A stretch of 64,000 nucleotides of DNA from Leuctra nigra (GCA_934045905.1 OW203764.1:34513629-34577628); one strand, 5' to 3'. Positions 1-15,388 are shown, counted from the stretch's first letter. Numbers and translations: made by a program. Notes: a model not told the origin generated them from the letters alone.

Positions 1-3000
1 CTTTTGTTAAACATTACGCACTGTTATTACTAAAACATACAATCTATTTCACTATAAAATGTGGACATTTTCAATTTTAATTTTGAAATCGTGTAATGTT
101 CATAAAAATACATTGAAGGGAAGTTCAGAGGTACACGGTGATGGAGGTGCCGCATTGTCTACGCCTGAATACAGCCCGCAATACAAGAGTGCGCTGCGGG
201 CTGCATTCAAACTAGCACCCACTACCACCTTCACCAACCAACAATACTTATTATAATGAAAGCATTCGTATACAAATACTTAATAAGTGTATGGACAAAT
301 TTTATTATGAAGCTCGTTAAGCAATATTGTTGGATTTATTAATTCTCCTTTATTGAGGTAAAATAATTAATCTCTAACAATCACGTGGAACCAGTGTTAG
401 TTTCATTTCTGAAACGATTTTTTTAAATTCGGTTCATGCATAAAATTAACATTATAAAAGATAAAATTCGTTTTTTTATGAAATTGTAAAGGAAGTTAAA
501 AATCTCAGTAAAAACAGTGTATGTTGGTTCAATTAAAAGTACTTTTATGTGAAAGAGTAAAATTTAAATTGCATATAAAAACACATGCAAAAAATTAAGA
601 GATACATTATTGAACGAGCGTCTTTATTCATGGCATTTCTCTGCTTAGGTCTCTGCATTTCCTGTTACATTACACGTCAAACATTACAGGCTAATTATTT
701 CACAAGAATATCTCTGTCTATTGACTTCTACTAATAGTTTACAATACGCTTTACTTATAAATAGCATCTTAGTAGTGTTCGAATGAAAGACACGTTTTAT
801 GAGACAGAAAAGGATTTCCATCCATTTCGAAGGCTCCTTTATTAAAGCGTTCACTGACCGTTTTCATAATAATATAGAGGTGCTCGCGTTAATATAAAGG
901 AATACTAAAAGTATTTTTAACGCAGTGTTATATGATTCAATTATTAAAGTAGGTATACCATTTTCGTATTGTATTGTGCTTTTCTTCTGTATCATCATTA
1001 TGTGGAAACGACAAATCCACGATCTTCAAATAATAACAACAGCAGCAAACTTTGTAAAGAAAGTTTTCGGTACTTTCAATTTTCAAAAAGAAGTAACGAA
1101 CGCGAACTATAAAGTTCATAAAAAATACGACTTACTAACTTGTTTACTTTGTTTAAAGTGCCTACCCTATGACTGCATGGCACTACGTTCACTTGATATC
1201 TGATTCCTTAGCCATCTTAGATTGATTGAAGAATTGGCCAATTCAATATAAAAACCCCTTCTTAAAGCCAATGTCCATCTAAGAGGCCACATTTCACATT
1301 TAATTTGCAGAACCTCGATCTGTTTCAAGTTCCACGAGAGTACTTCTCTGCCATGTCACTCTAAATACCCAAGTGTCTTGTTAAGGAGATTTTCAAGCCA
1401 CGTACCGGAGTGAGACATGTCTTCGTGGTAACAAAATGTCTTATCTCTTAATGTCTTTGCATGGTTATCCAAGGATCTTCGTCTGAACATTCAGCGTCGC
1501 TGGCTCAGCCGGATGTGACGTCAACTAAAGCGAGTGCGTGACGACTGACATCAAGGAATTTAATTTGTCAAATAACTTAATTCCACTGGAGAAGATATTA
1601 AAACGTTAATGTCGTAATAGTTAAACAAATTTGCATGGAAATCTTTGCTTTGAAAAAGTGAACACTGTGAAGACTGAAGAGTTACGAACGGCGACAAGCA
1701 TTTTATCGCGAAGGGAAAGTTCAAATCGCATAGTCTTTTATAGGTTGTCTAGGCGCCATTTGTATTTAATCTTTACGTATCTCATAAACTGTCACTTGTT
1801 CTTGTGCAAACAGAAGAGCGTCAATTAGAAATATTTTATAATCACTTCCGTTTTCCATCATACTTTTAGTTGAGATGAAGTGTTATAGGTAATGATTTTG
1901 ACGGCCTCTTCAAATATAAATCAGTGTTCCGAATAAATTCAGAAGCGATTTGAATAATAAATCTGGTCATTATATTCAACCTGAATTAAATTTAAAAAAA
2001 AATGCGTCCCGAGCTCAAGTCTGGATTGAAGACTGTAATTAAGAACATGATTTAATCACAATTTTAACCGGTTCGAACCAAATTAAGTAACCTACATTTT
2101 TCAGACCGAATGTTGTTTTCAATACAGAGTATACTTAAAGTATACTTAGAGTAATATGTTCAATATTGGTTTTACTAGATTAATTCCTTCATCTGCATTT
2201 CAGCTCAATATGGAATTACTGATTTGTGTATTTCAGGATTTTTATAAGATTTATTTTGAAAGTTTAATGCACACTTTACAAACTCTTGGGATGACAAGGT
2301 ACTAACTATTAAGTCACCCACCGGTCAATCCTTATTCATACGGCCCCGTCTAAGATGAACCCAATCAATATCTGTCAAGATTAATTAATTGTATAATTCC
2401 TACAATTCCCGGTGTCAAAAGCGATCATTTTGGTCGGGAGCATGTAAACACGCCATGACTTAAATATGTTAAAACATCGTGGTGGATCAAAAACCAAAAG
2501 AAAATAACACAACTATCGCAGTTATTTAAATCTTGACTGGAAATATTCCGTTTGAAGTTTAGTTCTGTATGATTTCGAAATAAATCAGTTATTTCGAAAT
2601 ATACAAGAACAAGTAAGGATCTAAAATACAAAGAAGGATAGGTTAAGAATCTTTAGAAAAAAAGTGTAAGAGCAAAAACCGAATATATGTACTGAAACTA
2701 TATGACGAGAAAAGTTAAATGACAAATTCTTTTTGAAATCTGAATGCATCTGAATCGTTAATATTTTGTCTGAAACGATTCAACATTTCTCTATTTTCTC
2801 TTGAAATGAACTTGGCAGAACTACCTTGGCTTCGCTGCTTGCCCTCAATCTAAACCCTGTGATTTGGTGGTTAGAAGTGGAAAGGGATCCGGTAATCTAG
2901 CTCTCAGTACCTTCGCCAACATTGCGATTGCAAATGAGATCCATTAATTGCATTCGGAAGCAAACGCTTCAAATGCAATGCAATATATCCGAACCAATTA

Positions 3001-4996
3001 GTAGTAAACAAATTAAATGGTATATTATAATATTGCATACATATTAGATTGCATTCTAGTATAAAAAACTTCAAGGCGAATCCACTGGAATAGGAATGAA
3101 GTTCGTATAATTGATGCATAGTCATCTTTTTCCACTGTACTTTTTTCATATAACATCAGAAACATACTTAATTAATGTAATTTTAATATTTCGATACATA
3201 TTTGACAATTTACACACTTTTTAATAATTATTTTGTATTTGCGAGTAATTCAAAATACTGCATGCAATTTTGGAGTAGGTATCTAAAGAAATATTGATTT
3301 CACTATTTTTTTTACAACTTTTAGATTCAGTTTAGTGGTGCGATAGTTTCATTTTATTATTAAATCGCCTTTTATATGTTTCAAACAATTCATGAAAAGC
3401 TCAATGGCGATATCATCGTGGGTGATTTTTGCCAGAAATGAATCTCAATAGAAATATAATACCGTTTTGTTCCTTACGAACATTCTGGGAATAAAACATC
3501 TTTAATCATAAATGTACATAAGTCATCACGATCGTTATTGCATGAGATAAAATGAATATAAAGTAAGTATAATACAGTCCGTACCACTCCCAATAGCATC
3601 CTACATCAGCCATTATTCCAACAAACTTACCAATCAATATGCTGACTAACAGATGGCTCTACCTAATGATGTAATTGCTGGATGATGTTGATATAACAAT
3701 GTTATGATGGGCCACTGATAGAGCTGTAGCATGGTTTATGTGCTTGCTACTAGCTGATATTTATTGACACTTCACAATAATTAGTGATATTATTATTTAT
3801 AGTCACTCGATGCACACTGATAATGTTGCCTAACGGGGCATTTGCCTTGATATATTGACCAATCAAAGTCGTCAGTGATCATATTTTACGTGTTCAATGC
3901 GTCCTAACTTTGGTCCTAACAAACTGAATATCATTATACTCGCGTGAACTGGCATAGAGTTTGGAATGCATGAAGTACCTACGGGATAATCAGAGGTTTT
4001 TAGTGTGTTAATAGGCGATTAACAGATGGATATAATGCAGCAATTAACATTTCAAAAGCGATGTATTCATGAAATGTCCCAGTTAACGATGAGGTGATTA
4101 TGATGACGATATTGTGTCACAATTCTATTAGATTAGAGCACATTGCATAGTGTTCTTGTCCTTTCAAACCGTACGTGTCTTTTTATAAGTAATACGTTTT
4201 TAAGTGAATCAAATTCTTAAGGTTTTTCTAATAAGAAAAGAGGAACGTGAATAATTTTGGCGTTTCTGCCAAAATTTGCTTAATTATGTTAGTAAATGAA
4301 AACGTTTTTGTACAGAGAGTGAGCGAGCGTCTCTTTCTGAACCTTTTTGACACTCACTCTTAATTTGTGTTTTGTTTGTTATTCTGTATTTTCGTTCTTT
4401 ACATCAGATCGTTTCCCTGATCGAGTTGAAAATTTTCCAACGTAAAAAACATGAATTCGAGAATCGCCTAAATGATAGTTTTAACAGATCAATTTATAGA
4501 ACTAGGTATAAAACGAGTGAAAACTCATGAACCAACAGGCAGCTGTGCCTTGCATTCTGATTGGCTGATTTCCTTCTTGCTCATGAAAAGTAAACGAAAG
4601 TAAACAGTTGAATTTGCTATTCAAGTTCAGCGCTCCAACGTTTGAAGGCAGTGTTGAATTTCTGTGCATTTTTTGATTCTTCTCTGTCCTTTATATGTTT
4701 ATTTAAGGCCCACAGAGAAGCAACTCTAAAGCATCATAATTATTATTTAGCATGTAAAACAAAGGCCCCCTGTTAATCGAGTTATTGCCATTTTCCTATT
4801 AAGTTCTTCACGTTTGCAACTAGACGCTGAAAATATCAGCAAAAACGAACAAAATTCACAATTTATGAAACGAACAAAACCATTTAGTAACAATTTATAC
4901 AAAGGCAATAATAAAATTGTCAAAAGGCTAAGAAGTTTGACAAGGAAGAAGCTCTAAAGTTGAAGTTCGTAACGTCGTTTATTTGTTTAGTTTCAG
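1..4996. other. Gene-free stretch upstream of the first visible exon
   Basis: AT-rich sequence in which I see no credible coding exon, RNA gene or complete mobile element. If the Ig gene follows the usual DIP/lachesin layout, this is part of the intron between the signal-peptide exon (outside the window) and the first Ig exon. The only recognisable item is a diverged fragment near 4318-4440 that matches the start of the dispersed helentron-like family. Short open frames here have no recognisable protein content. Confidence 0.6.
4318..4440 (+). mobile_element. Diverged 5' fragment of helentron-like family
   Basis: Starts with GTGAGCGAGCGTCTC, continues with a tract like 'ttttgacactcactctt', then a T/G-rich spacer and a 'gatcgagttgaaaatttt' motif. 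This is the same order as the 5' part of the better copies at 34045 and 49295. It is short and diverged, so the assignment is tentative. Confidence 0.35.
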
Positions 4997-5127
4997 ACCC
5001 ATGGGGCCCCACGACGAGGGTTATCGTCGAGGACCCCGACTTCCAACAACCGATAGGAAATCTAACAACACCGCTGGGCCGAGAAGTCACATTAAGCTGT
5101 ACTGTCGACCATCTTGGAAAATACAAG
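4997..5127 (+). CDS. DIP/lachesin-like IgSF receptor, exon coding N-terminal half of Ig domain 1
   Basis: First visible exon of a three-Ig cell-surface protein. It encodes 43 complete codons: a short linker, then DPDFQQPIGNLTTPLGRE and the B-strand VTLSC (Cys at residue 34 of this exon), ending GKYK. The DP-F--PIGN--- opening is typical of the first Ig domain of insect DIP and lachesin proteins, which sit on the neuronal surface and bind Dpr partners. An N-glycosylation sequon (NLT) precedes the B strand. The acceptor is the AG at 4995-4996, which leaves one codon split with an upstream exon; an alternative AG at 4989-4990 would add two codons. The donor is AAG|gtaagt, phase 0. There is no in-frame ATG or convincing signal peptide, so the start codon lies upstream of the window. 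The family is fairly certain; the exact paralogue is not. Confidence 0.9.
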
Positions 5128-8100
5128 GTAAGTGGGGGTTGGAAAAAACATTTCTGGCGCTCTCGGTGCGACAAACTTTCACCCTGACATGTAAAATAAT
5201 GAGTGTGTTATTAATACAATTAAGAAGCTAAAATTAATAGGCTAGAGAATTGATAAAAAGTGTAGTTAATTGAAACTTGAACAGAGGTTATAGCGATACT
5301 TTCGTCTACAAATAAAAAGTACCCACTTATAGCATGTATGTTCAACTTAGTTAATCAAAGATATTTGCAAATGCCGTGGAGGTGCCGTACTATTCTCATG
5401 TACTTATACGTAATATTTTCTATAATTTATGTAACAATATTTTATAATTTCTGACCTTGAACGATTTTAAATCAGAGTGAAGATTATCTCATGCCTCGGG
5501 GAAGCGTCCCGCTAGTTAGTTTAGTACCTACAACTTCGTCATGGTACGCCGATCTACATGCTACTTTATAACGAGCGATACAAACTTTATTTACAAGTAA
5601 ATCTTTTGACTAAATAAATATTATCATAAAACATTTTAACTAACTAGTTCAAAATATCCAATAAGTAATTAATATTTAATTGATTGAGGAGAGCGTGTTT
5701 AAAGGGTGATAAATTATTGATTTTACACAAGATTAAAAAAAAGCAATAAGTTTCTTCATTAAAATAAGTTTGCCAGAGTTGAAACATAATTATTAGTAGA
5801 GCTATGATTTTTTTTACATTTTAATAGTCTTATAAAACAAGAACAGCCTCGTTTAATAGATATAATTTGATAGTCAGTTGCAAGATTTTCTTTCAACTGC
5901 AATTTTTATCAAGACTTTTCCTACCTCGATTTCCTGTTACATCAGCAAAAATATTTCTTGTTCTAAAATTAAACGAAGAAATGCTTTGTTCTGGGTATTT
6001 TCCTATTCGTCATGCATCTAGAAATGTAAATATTGTTTGTGTTCATTGACATACGACCCGCGTGTGGATTACTGGAATAAGTTGATTGTGCATCAGAAAA
6101 ATCTAAGTAAAATGTAATACATTCGTCGTGTCGTGCATGGCTTAAGAATGAAGCATGAACGAAGCTTTTAATGGCTTATTGATCGTCTCTTTATGCAAAC
6201 ATCTTATTCGTTTAGCTCGAGTTCTGCTCTTGTCTTGAACGCATTTAAGTGAACTTCATTAACTTCTCGTTCTTGCTCTTTAAACGGTTGTCAAGCCTCG
6301 TTAGAGTTTTATCGTTGAGCTTGAGAGTCGGTGTAAAAACTTGTTAATGCAGCACAGATATGCGCCGAATGCTGATGATATGCCACTTGACGCCTTGCCT
6401 ACGTCGCGACGCCGACGCCGACGCTAATGCCCGCACGAGCGCCGTCAAGAAGGAGTGCGCGCCGAATATGAATACCCTCAAAGCAAACTTTCCACCACTG
6501 TGGTTTTCACTAAATAATTAAATTACAAATTGAGCCCAAAGTAGCTACAAGGTCTAGCGTAGTCAAGCTGGATTCAGAATGGCGGATAAAATAATTAGAA
6601 ACTCCTCATTTTCTCGTTTTTCTTCCAACAGTATTAAATTTATACAACTTCCTAAAAACATGAAATGAGAATTAAATTTCCAGGATGAATAGATTACGTC
6701 ACCAAAACCTCTGACTCCTGAAATCTCTTATCGTACCACAGAATGTGTCAACTCTAACTTTATTTGTCATTTAGTTAACAGTACATGAGCAACACTTTCA
6801 CGTTAAAAGAATTTTAATGTTCGTGTAATTCTAACAAGTTTTTGTTGTGAACTCTTTAGATTGCTTCACCTGCACGGCCCACCTCCAGCGTAACCCCCTT
6901 AATGAAGACTCTCTTAATTCTCTTTATCTTCTCTTACGTTATTTATTCAGCACAGGACTTGTCTCATGCCACGCAGGACTGAAGTAATTTATTTCACTCC
7001 TCCTGATAGTGACATTAAAACTAAACGAACCCAAGTTCGCGCTCTCGTTTCTACCAAAAGAAGTTCTTGAGCTTGCACCATCATTTATTTGTGTTTCCGT
7101 TTTTAGTTTTCTCTTTTTTTACGGTCAGAATTGTCTTTGTTCTCATGAGCGCACGCGCAAGAGACCTCTCTGGAAGCCCCGGAGCTCAATGCGTTTTACA
7201 TAATACCATAATGAAATCCTCCGTCCGTGGCTCGAGTTGTTTTGACGCGGTGTGACGCTCCGTGACGGCCCGTGACACCGCGTCACGCCGCGTCACGCGA
7301 ACGCTAATTTATTAGACCGCTCACAGGAACAGAGAGAAACATTTTATTTAATAGATTTATAGCAGTTGTTTTATTTCACCATTACTCAGTCTGCATTGCT
7401 AACATATTATTACAATGTTTATATTGAAACTAAACATTAGCTTTAACCTGAACAAAACCTTAATTAAACATTTCGCATATTATTCATCTTCAGGTAATAA
7501 ATTGTCTCTCTTAGGCCAAGTGGAAAACACAAGAAGTAGAATTGACAATGTACCTTTGATAAAGAAAATACCAAATAACTATTTTGTACAGATTATGATC
7601 ATATAAACACCATGGGATACACCCATGTTAAAGCACTTGTTGCCACCTTTCACTCATCTGAGCTTTTAGCATTGATGTCCAAATGTCATCGAAATGGTTT
7701 ATTTGATATTGAACGTACAGCACACACAGATGCCATTAAACATATCGTTTGCACTTTCTCTAAAACTAAACTTATGGAACTGTAATATAATGGGGATTGT
7801 TGACATCCACCTTTTTTATTGTATACACATTTCGAACAAAATCGGTAGTGTGGGAAAGAATAACGTCAAATGTCAAAAGTTCGCATTGCCTCTCGTTTTC
7901 TAAACACGATAGTACAGTTAATGATGACAATACACTGAAATTAATTCAAATTATTTATTGAATATATAACACAACATCCATTTGTCAGTAGTTGAAGAAA
8001 ACAGGAAACAGAGAAGTAAAGGAGCAAGAAAATAAGTAAGTAGGCAAGTAGAGGCTCTATTGCCATTTCCATTGCAGATTGCACCTCTCGGCTTTTCCAC

Positions 8101-8525
8101 CGTTGTAAACCATAATGTGATCAAAGCAATATCATTGCTATCGCACACCAATTTCAAGCGAAACAATTGTCTAGCTAACTCCATTACACACTCGCAGTTA
8201 CGTTATCTGCTCTTTATGTATTTTTCGTGTGTAGCTCTGCGGTTTCACACTGTTTCTCTCATCGTTTTGCATACATGTGATGACCACTCGTCTGACAAGA
8301 AGTATACACTCTCTGATTGATGTTCTCCGATTGGTTGAAAAGTGAAAATAACCGATACCGTTGGAATCAAAAATCAACGGCATCATATTTTATATAATTA
8401 TTTTAAAGATACATGTAGTTTAAAGTTATTTTATTGTCAAATTTGATATATCTAAAAGTATACGCACTGCACCTTAATCAATTGCAAATGTGTTGGAGTT
8501 TCTGTTTTACTCCAGTGCATAGAGA

Positions 8526-8575
8526 TTTGACACCGGTACTCGCTTATCAACGCGTTACTCAGAGCGTTTTCCTAG
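8526..8575 (+). mobile_element. 3' terminal fragment of helentron-like family
   Basis: Carries GTACTCGCTTATCAACGCG then TTACTCAGAGCGTTTTCCTAG followed by T. This is the conserved 3' end of the family: subterminal motif, hairpin AACGC/GCGTT, then CTAG-T. The matching 5' end is not obvious upstream, so I list only the terminus. Confidence 0.5.
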
Positions 8576-8835
8576 TATGTCGTCATACATGTAGCTTGAG
8601 TTATTAACGTTGTTATAGTATGTAGAAATATATTGCTTCAAGCATTTTCGTAACACGGTATATTTATTCTAGGGCAATATTGTTATCATTGCCTTGTTCT
8701 GTTATTACTGCACATTTTTTGCGACATCATAATAAATCGGATAGTACCTAGTCGATTATGTGTAAACTTATTGATTCATACATAGTTGCAGCAAACGGCT
8801 TATTCGACACATTAGTTCTACTTTCCTACCTAAGG

Positions 8836-9108
8836 GGCCATTACCATTAGTTTAATCTTCAGTTAAGTTAAACTCCACTTCGGGAAATGTGGTGTATTAC
8901 CATCATGGTGTTATATAACTAATATAACACCATGATTACCATTACGTACTGCGGCATGGCTTAAATATACTACATTCAATGTCGCCTGAGGTTCAAGTAA
9001 ACTGAGGAAATAAGCTCCGGAATTAAATTGCAGTATAATGGTAATACACCGTGTTTTCTGAAGTGGAGTTTAAGCTAACTGTAGCTTAAACTAATGGTAA
9101 TACTGGCC
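8836..9108. mobile_element. MITE with about 70-bp terminal inverted repeats
   Basis: The left end (GGCCATTACCATTAGTTTAA...) and the reverse complement of the right end (GGCCAGTATTACCATTAG...) align for about 70 bases with few differences, ending in the shared GTGTATTACCAT. A second, smaller palindrome (CATGGTGTTATA / TATAACACCATG) lies inside at about 8903-8933. There is no coding capacity, so this is a non-autonomous DNA element. The superfamily is not determined and no clear target-site duplication was recognised. Confidence 0.75.
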
Positions 9109-9138
9109 ATGGTAAAATATAGAAGTATCTACTTTATT

Positions 9139-9886
9139 TGAGTGAGCGTAGCGAGCATCGATCTTCATCAAGCCCTTTGGACACTCTCTTTGCTTTTTTC
9201 AGTCGCCATAGGTAATTTCGGGTAATTTTGTTTTTCCGATCTAGCTGAAATTTGGCACACATACTTATATCAATCTAACTTAGTTGCCATTAGTTTTAAC
9301 CGCTGCCCTCTGATTGGTTGAACATTGAAAATGGCATGTAGCTCACACCGTTTAACCTACCGAATCGATTTTTTTTACATGGAAAGGGTCATAAATTTCA
9401 TGGAAATCCGTTTAAGTGTTAAACACGATTTGTGCTACAGGAGCCAGATTCCAAAAAGTATTATCTCCTAATACGTTATCGTTTGTATTACCTTTCATTT
9501 AAATTTTGTTTTTAGTATCAAATCAAAAGATATAATATATATTAGCACATGATACTTTTGTGAATTCAGCCACAGAATATTATTTTCATGAGCATATCAC
9601 TAAGTTCAATGACCGTTTTCAAAGTACAATCGAAAGCTTTTTCGAATACCTTTTCCAAGTATTCAGGTTAATAAGCTCTTTCCGTTAGAGTCCATAGAAG
9701 GAAATCAGTAAGGATATAAAAAATCGCATAATTCTTCAAAACAATGACGTATTTGAAAATATTACACAATGAACAGTTTTACCAACATGGAGACATGTGT
9801 CAATGTGTGCATTGTTTATAATCTACTTGATGAAAACGCCAGTGCTCGCTTATCAACGCAAGTACACAGAATAAACATTTTCCTCG
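9139..9886 (+). mobile_element. Diverged helentron-like copy
   Basis: Starts TTGAGTGAGCGTAGCGAGC and continues with the family's 'gctgaaatttggcacacatact' and 'ctgattggttgaacattgaaaatgg' modules. It ends in AGTGCTCGCTTATCAACGC...TTTTCCTCG-T near 9886. The order and ends match the better copies, but the terminal hairpin is damaged (AACGCaagtacacagaataaaca), so this is an old copy. Confidence 0.45.
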
Positions 9887-11429
9887 TTAAAGTAAGCCTC
9901 ATCCATAAAAGCTTAAAACCGGCAAGAGCTAGATTTGTTTTCTTTTCCATCCTCCAAGTTGTCTTCGACTCAGGGAATGTTTACTCTGAGGTTTCCTACG
10001 GAATGCCAACGAAGTGGTCCAAAGCTTTCCTCAAACTTTCAAGGGGCTCTTTGGTGGATGTCAGAGTCTTATGAAAACTTATAATAACTTGAAGGAGGTT
10101 TGATACTAAAATGTTTAACTTACGATTAGTTTCTAGCCGCCATTTTCTAACATGCTATCCAACTTCTTCGTTTGCAAACATCTACTTAGGTTCCAAAAAT
10201 CAAGAAATGTCAAATGTCCTACAGTTTGTGACAAATTCAAAACGCTGCTTTCAAAGAAAAATCTTTAACCAAGTTTCAGAAACATTTAAGCTGAAATACC
10301 TAAGTGTAGAACATTTCACATTTATTTGCATGCTGTAAAACTCAAGAACATTATTTAGAGTTTTAAATAATATAAAATTCAGTTGTGTAAATTATGTAGG
10401 GTATTTATGATAACGGTAAGCATTATAAATTAAAACAAGAATGAGCTCACTTTAATTATTTCCCAAAAAGGCTCACTCCATCATCCTCTGGTTTTCGAAA
10501 TACCTATGAACCGTGGAAGGCACCAAGAATCTCTCAGTGACTCTTCGAAGCGTACTATACAAAATAAAATACATATTAAAAAATATTTCAGTCCTGGAAA
10601 GGAAAGTTTTCGATATTAAGCTTACAAAAGTTCTTTTATATAAAACGCAGGGTTTTCATAACTTTCCCTGGAATTACCGTTTCCGAATTTTCTGCATTTT
10701 CCCTCTCTCCAATTCTGCTTAAACTTCATTTACGTTGGTTGATTATTTTCTACCACACTGCTCGTTTATCTTCCACATTCCCAAGTTTTGTCTCAATTTA
10801 GTCGTGCCAGTAGGCAAGTGCGCCGCTCCTCACTCACATACAATACTCACTCGCCTATATACACTGCAATTTCCCTTGCGTTTTGTCTAGATTACTTTCT
10901 AAGTACATCCTTCATTTCATTTGACTTAAAGATCCCATTTCTCATTTTAGACGTCGTTTCTTCATTAGTTTCAGCAAATACGCAAAAACAACACACGGAG
11001 AAGTAAGTGGATAAATAGACAAAGAGTAGGTTACAAATGAAACCTCTTTCTTCGTTCTATCTTTTTGAGTTATTTTTAAATCCCAAATGGTATGGTGAAA
11101 GCTTGAATGCAATTCAAAAGTTTAATTTAAAATGTATCTTTTTTTACTCAAAGTAAAGAAAAGAAATTAGATCCCAAACCCAGAATTCCTGCTCGAGTAA
11201 CATTGTCACCGATAAAAGAAAACGGTTACCCGGAACACAGCTATAATGTGGTTAATTTGAATAGAATTATTTTGAGTTGGGACAGTTGGTGTCACTGAAG
11301 TAGACAACTTCTTGCTGCTCGAGACAAACTCTTCGTGTGGTAATCGCCGTTTCACCACTCTAAATCCTCAACTACTGTTTCAACAATAATTGCATTTGCA
11401 TTTAGCGTAATAGGCGTCTCGTTAGCAGC

Positions 11430-11935
<506 letters not shown>

Positions 11936-14900
11936 AATCACATTTTCTATTTCTCAGACGATTGAATTCCATTGCAAGACTAATGGTGCTTCAATATTAG
12001 GGAAATCTGTTGTGAATGAGGAGCATGCATTGAGATGGGACGGTAACTAATCAAACCTTCCGGCTATTGCCATAGGCAAGTGTAGAGGGCCATTAATCAC
12101 CTCAGATCGTTGAAATCTAAGCTGAGAACATCCTCGAAGTTTTTTTGCAAGCTCCAATGGCCGACATGCAAAAGCACTGAGCGCTATTGCGCTAGCGGCA
12201 AGTTTTTGTACCACCGTCTGCCATGACTTGGACGGGGTCTCGTGAAATCAGAGGTCCCGAAATTCAGTCAAACAAAAGGTAGGGGAGAGAGCAAGGCTTT
12301 CTAGAAAGCTTATAAATGTCATGAGATTAACGCAGTCACAAAATATGACAAACGATTTGACTTAAGGTTGTAGGAAATTTCGCGACATTCGTGTGTCGCT
12401 ACCGTTAACATTAGCGTGGAGAAAAATGATGGCCCATGAATCAAACAGAAAACGCGCCATTTCAAATAACACATCGTCGCTTCAATTTACAACGCTTACT
12501 TTCAGACAAAAGAATAATCTTTGAAAATACGCCGTAATAATATAGTGTCACGAAATTTATTTCTCCTGTAGATAATATTAAACTTTCAGACGTTGCCTAA
12601 TACTTACATAAAACTGGGGTGCTTGACGCGCATAGAAAAACGACGGGTTCACGTTTTGAGACGAAAAAATTGTTCTCTAAAAAAATCATTAATCAATTTC
12701 GTGAATGAGGCCCCGTGAATGTGGTTAAGTAAAGTAATCTGCTGATTACTCAACACCGGCGAGCCACAAAAGACCAACTCCCTCTCACAATGTCTTGAAT
12801 TAATCCATGTCCGTGTATTATAAACCGACATCAATCACACGAGAATTACAAGAGGAAATCCAGCGTCGAAACTTTGCCCAAGCGACAGGAAAAAACAAGT
12901 GGTGCATTGCGCACGTGCACGGCTAACCCCTGACCTTATTTTCAGTCAGCTCGTCTCAAACAATAACATCGCCCTGGGACGTCTTGTTCTGTCACTCAGA
13001 TGTTTACAGAGATTATAGATGTCAAGAGTACAAGATGCCAAAAAAACAATTTTGGGTTAGACACGAAGTTATAAATCGCACTTATTTCTCTATCTTGTAA
13101 ATACATCAAGTACAAGAAGAAATTTTCCCTTTCAAAATGTGGGTTAAAACCACTGGTTAAAACCAATTCTGTCGTCCATCTGCATAGGAATGACAACTTT
13201 ATTTTCCTGTTTACCTCAGGAATCTCCTGTTTATCTCCTGTTTACTACGTAAAGTGAGATGGACGGTTTTGCATCTAGGAAACCTACTCTAGGAAACTTG
13301 ATTGTGTAGCTTTCAATTTGAAATAATTAAACATTGCATATATAAACAAAAAGAAAAGCAGCCAATAGGCAGACTCTTCTGCTATTGGTTAAATAAGAAA
13401 TGTTCAGGTCTACATCTCAAATGAAAGTTACATAATCGAGGCTGGATTAGCTACGTAAAATGCCCGGATATCCTCAGCTAGATGAAGACATTAATGTCCT
13501 GAGGCTCTTGTGACGTAGACTGTTAATCCTGACTGAGTATTTCTATGCAAATAAATATCTCCCTACTTGTGTTGCCAAGATATGTCACGTCCGATGATTA
13601 CTTCTTAAACTAACTTGGATACTTTCTATCAAAACTTACAAAACGATTTTCAGTTAAAAAATTTATTAATATATGCGAAAAGTTGGTGAATAATCTATGT
13701 TAATTTAATACTCTGCCATCCTAGAGAATAACAACAATTAGAATCGTAAACACTAGTAAACACTAGCGGACACAATGTATGAAAAATTCATACTCAATGT
13801 TCTAGGGAAGACATATTTCTATTTCATGATTTTGTGTAAATTCTCACCGACCACCCAGAGTTTGTGCTCTACTTTTCCAGAGTTAGTATACACTTCCTTT
13901 TTCTTTTCAGTGTGCACTTGATACGATTTCAACCGTGACACATGGATCAAAATTTCCACATAAATCACAACAACAGCAACCCCGAGGAAAGCTCAAGTTT
14001 GTTATTTTCCACGAAGAAAAAACAATGCGCTGCCAGCAGAGATTTTTCAGTCACTCTAGAAAATACAACATTTCATCGTTCGACTCATCTGATTTTATTT
14101 TCATATTCTGATTGCCACTTTCTCATCCCGCTTGAAGCCTGGGTGTTCGGCAATTCAATTTGAATTCAGGAAATAACATGTTTTTTTTCTCTCCCCTAAA
14201 ATGGATTCGACTTACAAGCGCCACATTCTTTCTCCATTGCAAGTTGTCTTTGTCGACTGCCACACATACCTCAATGAAATTCAATTTACCATCCATCAAA
14301 CACTGTCCCAGCGGACTTAGGGAATAAAATGTCTCCTGCCTTTTGTTCTATGGTTTGAAAGATGAGAATAAAACTATCATATTGATGCTTCTATATTATA
14401 CACCAGCTATCCAAGTTTATGTCATACAAGAGAATCTTTGAATGGTGCATAATTTATCAGTAACTGTATGTAGTGTATGTACTGAATTTAGAGAATTACA
14501 TGTTATATTACAATTGAAACAACGTAAGGGAAGAATTTGTTAGCAATGGTAAATGTATATCCAAAATACTTTATCATACTCAACTCATAGCATTATCATA
14601 ATTCTCGGGACTTCTAGAAGAGATGCAAGTCTAACGATGCGATATTTCTTTCAATAAAATATGAAATGTAAATGCTTGGTATACAAGAAGTCGACAATAA
14701 TTGCAGTGGCTTTTACCAGACATTTGCCATGCGACAAGCCTCGACCAATCAGGACTAAGTTATTTAAAAAAAACATTATTCATCATTCCATACACAGTAT
14801 ACTCAGTCATAGAGATTCATATACAGAGTCAACTTCCAGATTACTAATGCAATTTCGTCATTAAATTTTCTGTTTTCTCAAAGTGACAAGTTAATGTAAA

Positions 14901-15388
14901 AAATTAAATTTGCACTTGAAAATCAGCAAACATTACTTTAACTTTTAAAAAATTTCAATAGCTACATTAGTTTTAATAAGGTAATTAATTTGCTTCTATG
15001 CTACTTACGTCTCCAAAAGTAAGCAAAGGTAAACCTCTTATACTGGATTTGACGGCCCGCTCTCAACTTCGCAATATAAAAGACCGTGGGACGTACGAGT
15101 ATCTGAGTATAGGCAGGTATGTAATATATAACCCATAAACATGACTGGACCCAACAATAAACTCGGTTATAATATCGTCCTTTCTTATACCTTCTCCGCT
15201 GTATTAGCCTCAAGAGGGGGGTTTCTATGGCGCAGATCGGCGACGAGGAAATTGAGTTTTTTGGGCTTCCCGTATTCGGGATTTAGTTCTCTTCTTGCCT
15301 GAAATCGATTTCATTGGCTCACGAGAAGCGGCTTGCTTGTTATAACACAATCCGGTAATAAAAATGTTCTCGCGATCAAAAGCTGGAG

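Noticed and set aside
4960..5187. Start of the Ig protein at 4960 with a short hydrophobic leader
   Set aside because: The first codon is TTG, not ATG, and the segment before 4997 reads as a polypyrimidine/acceptor region of an intron.
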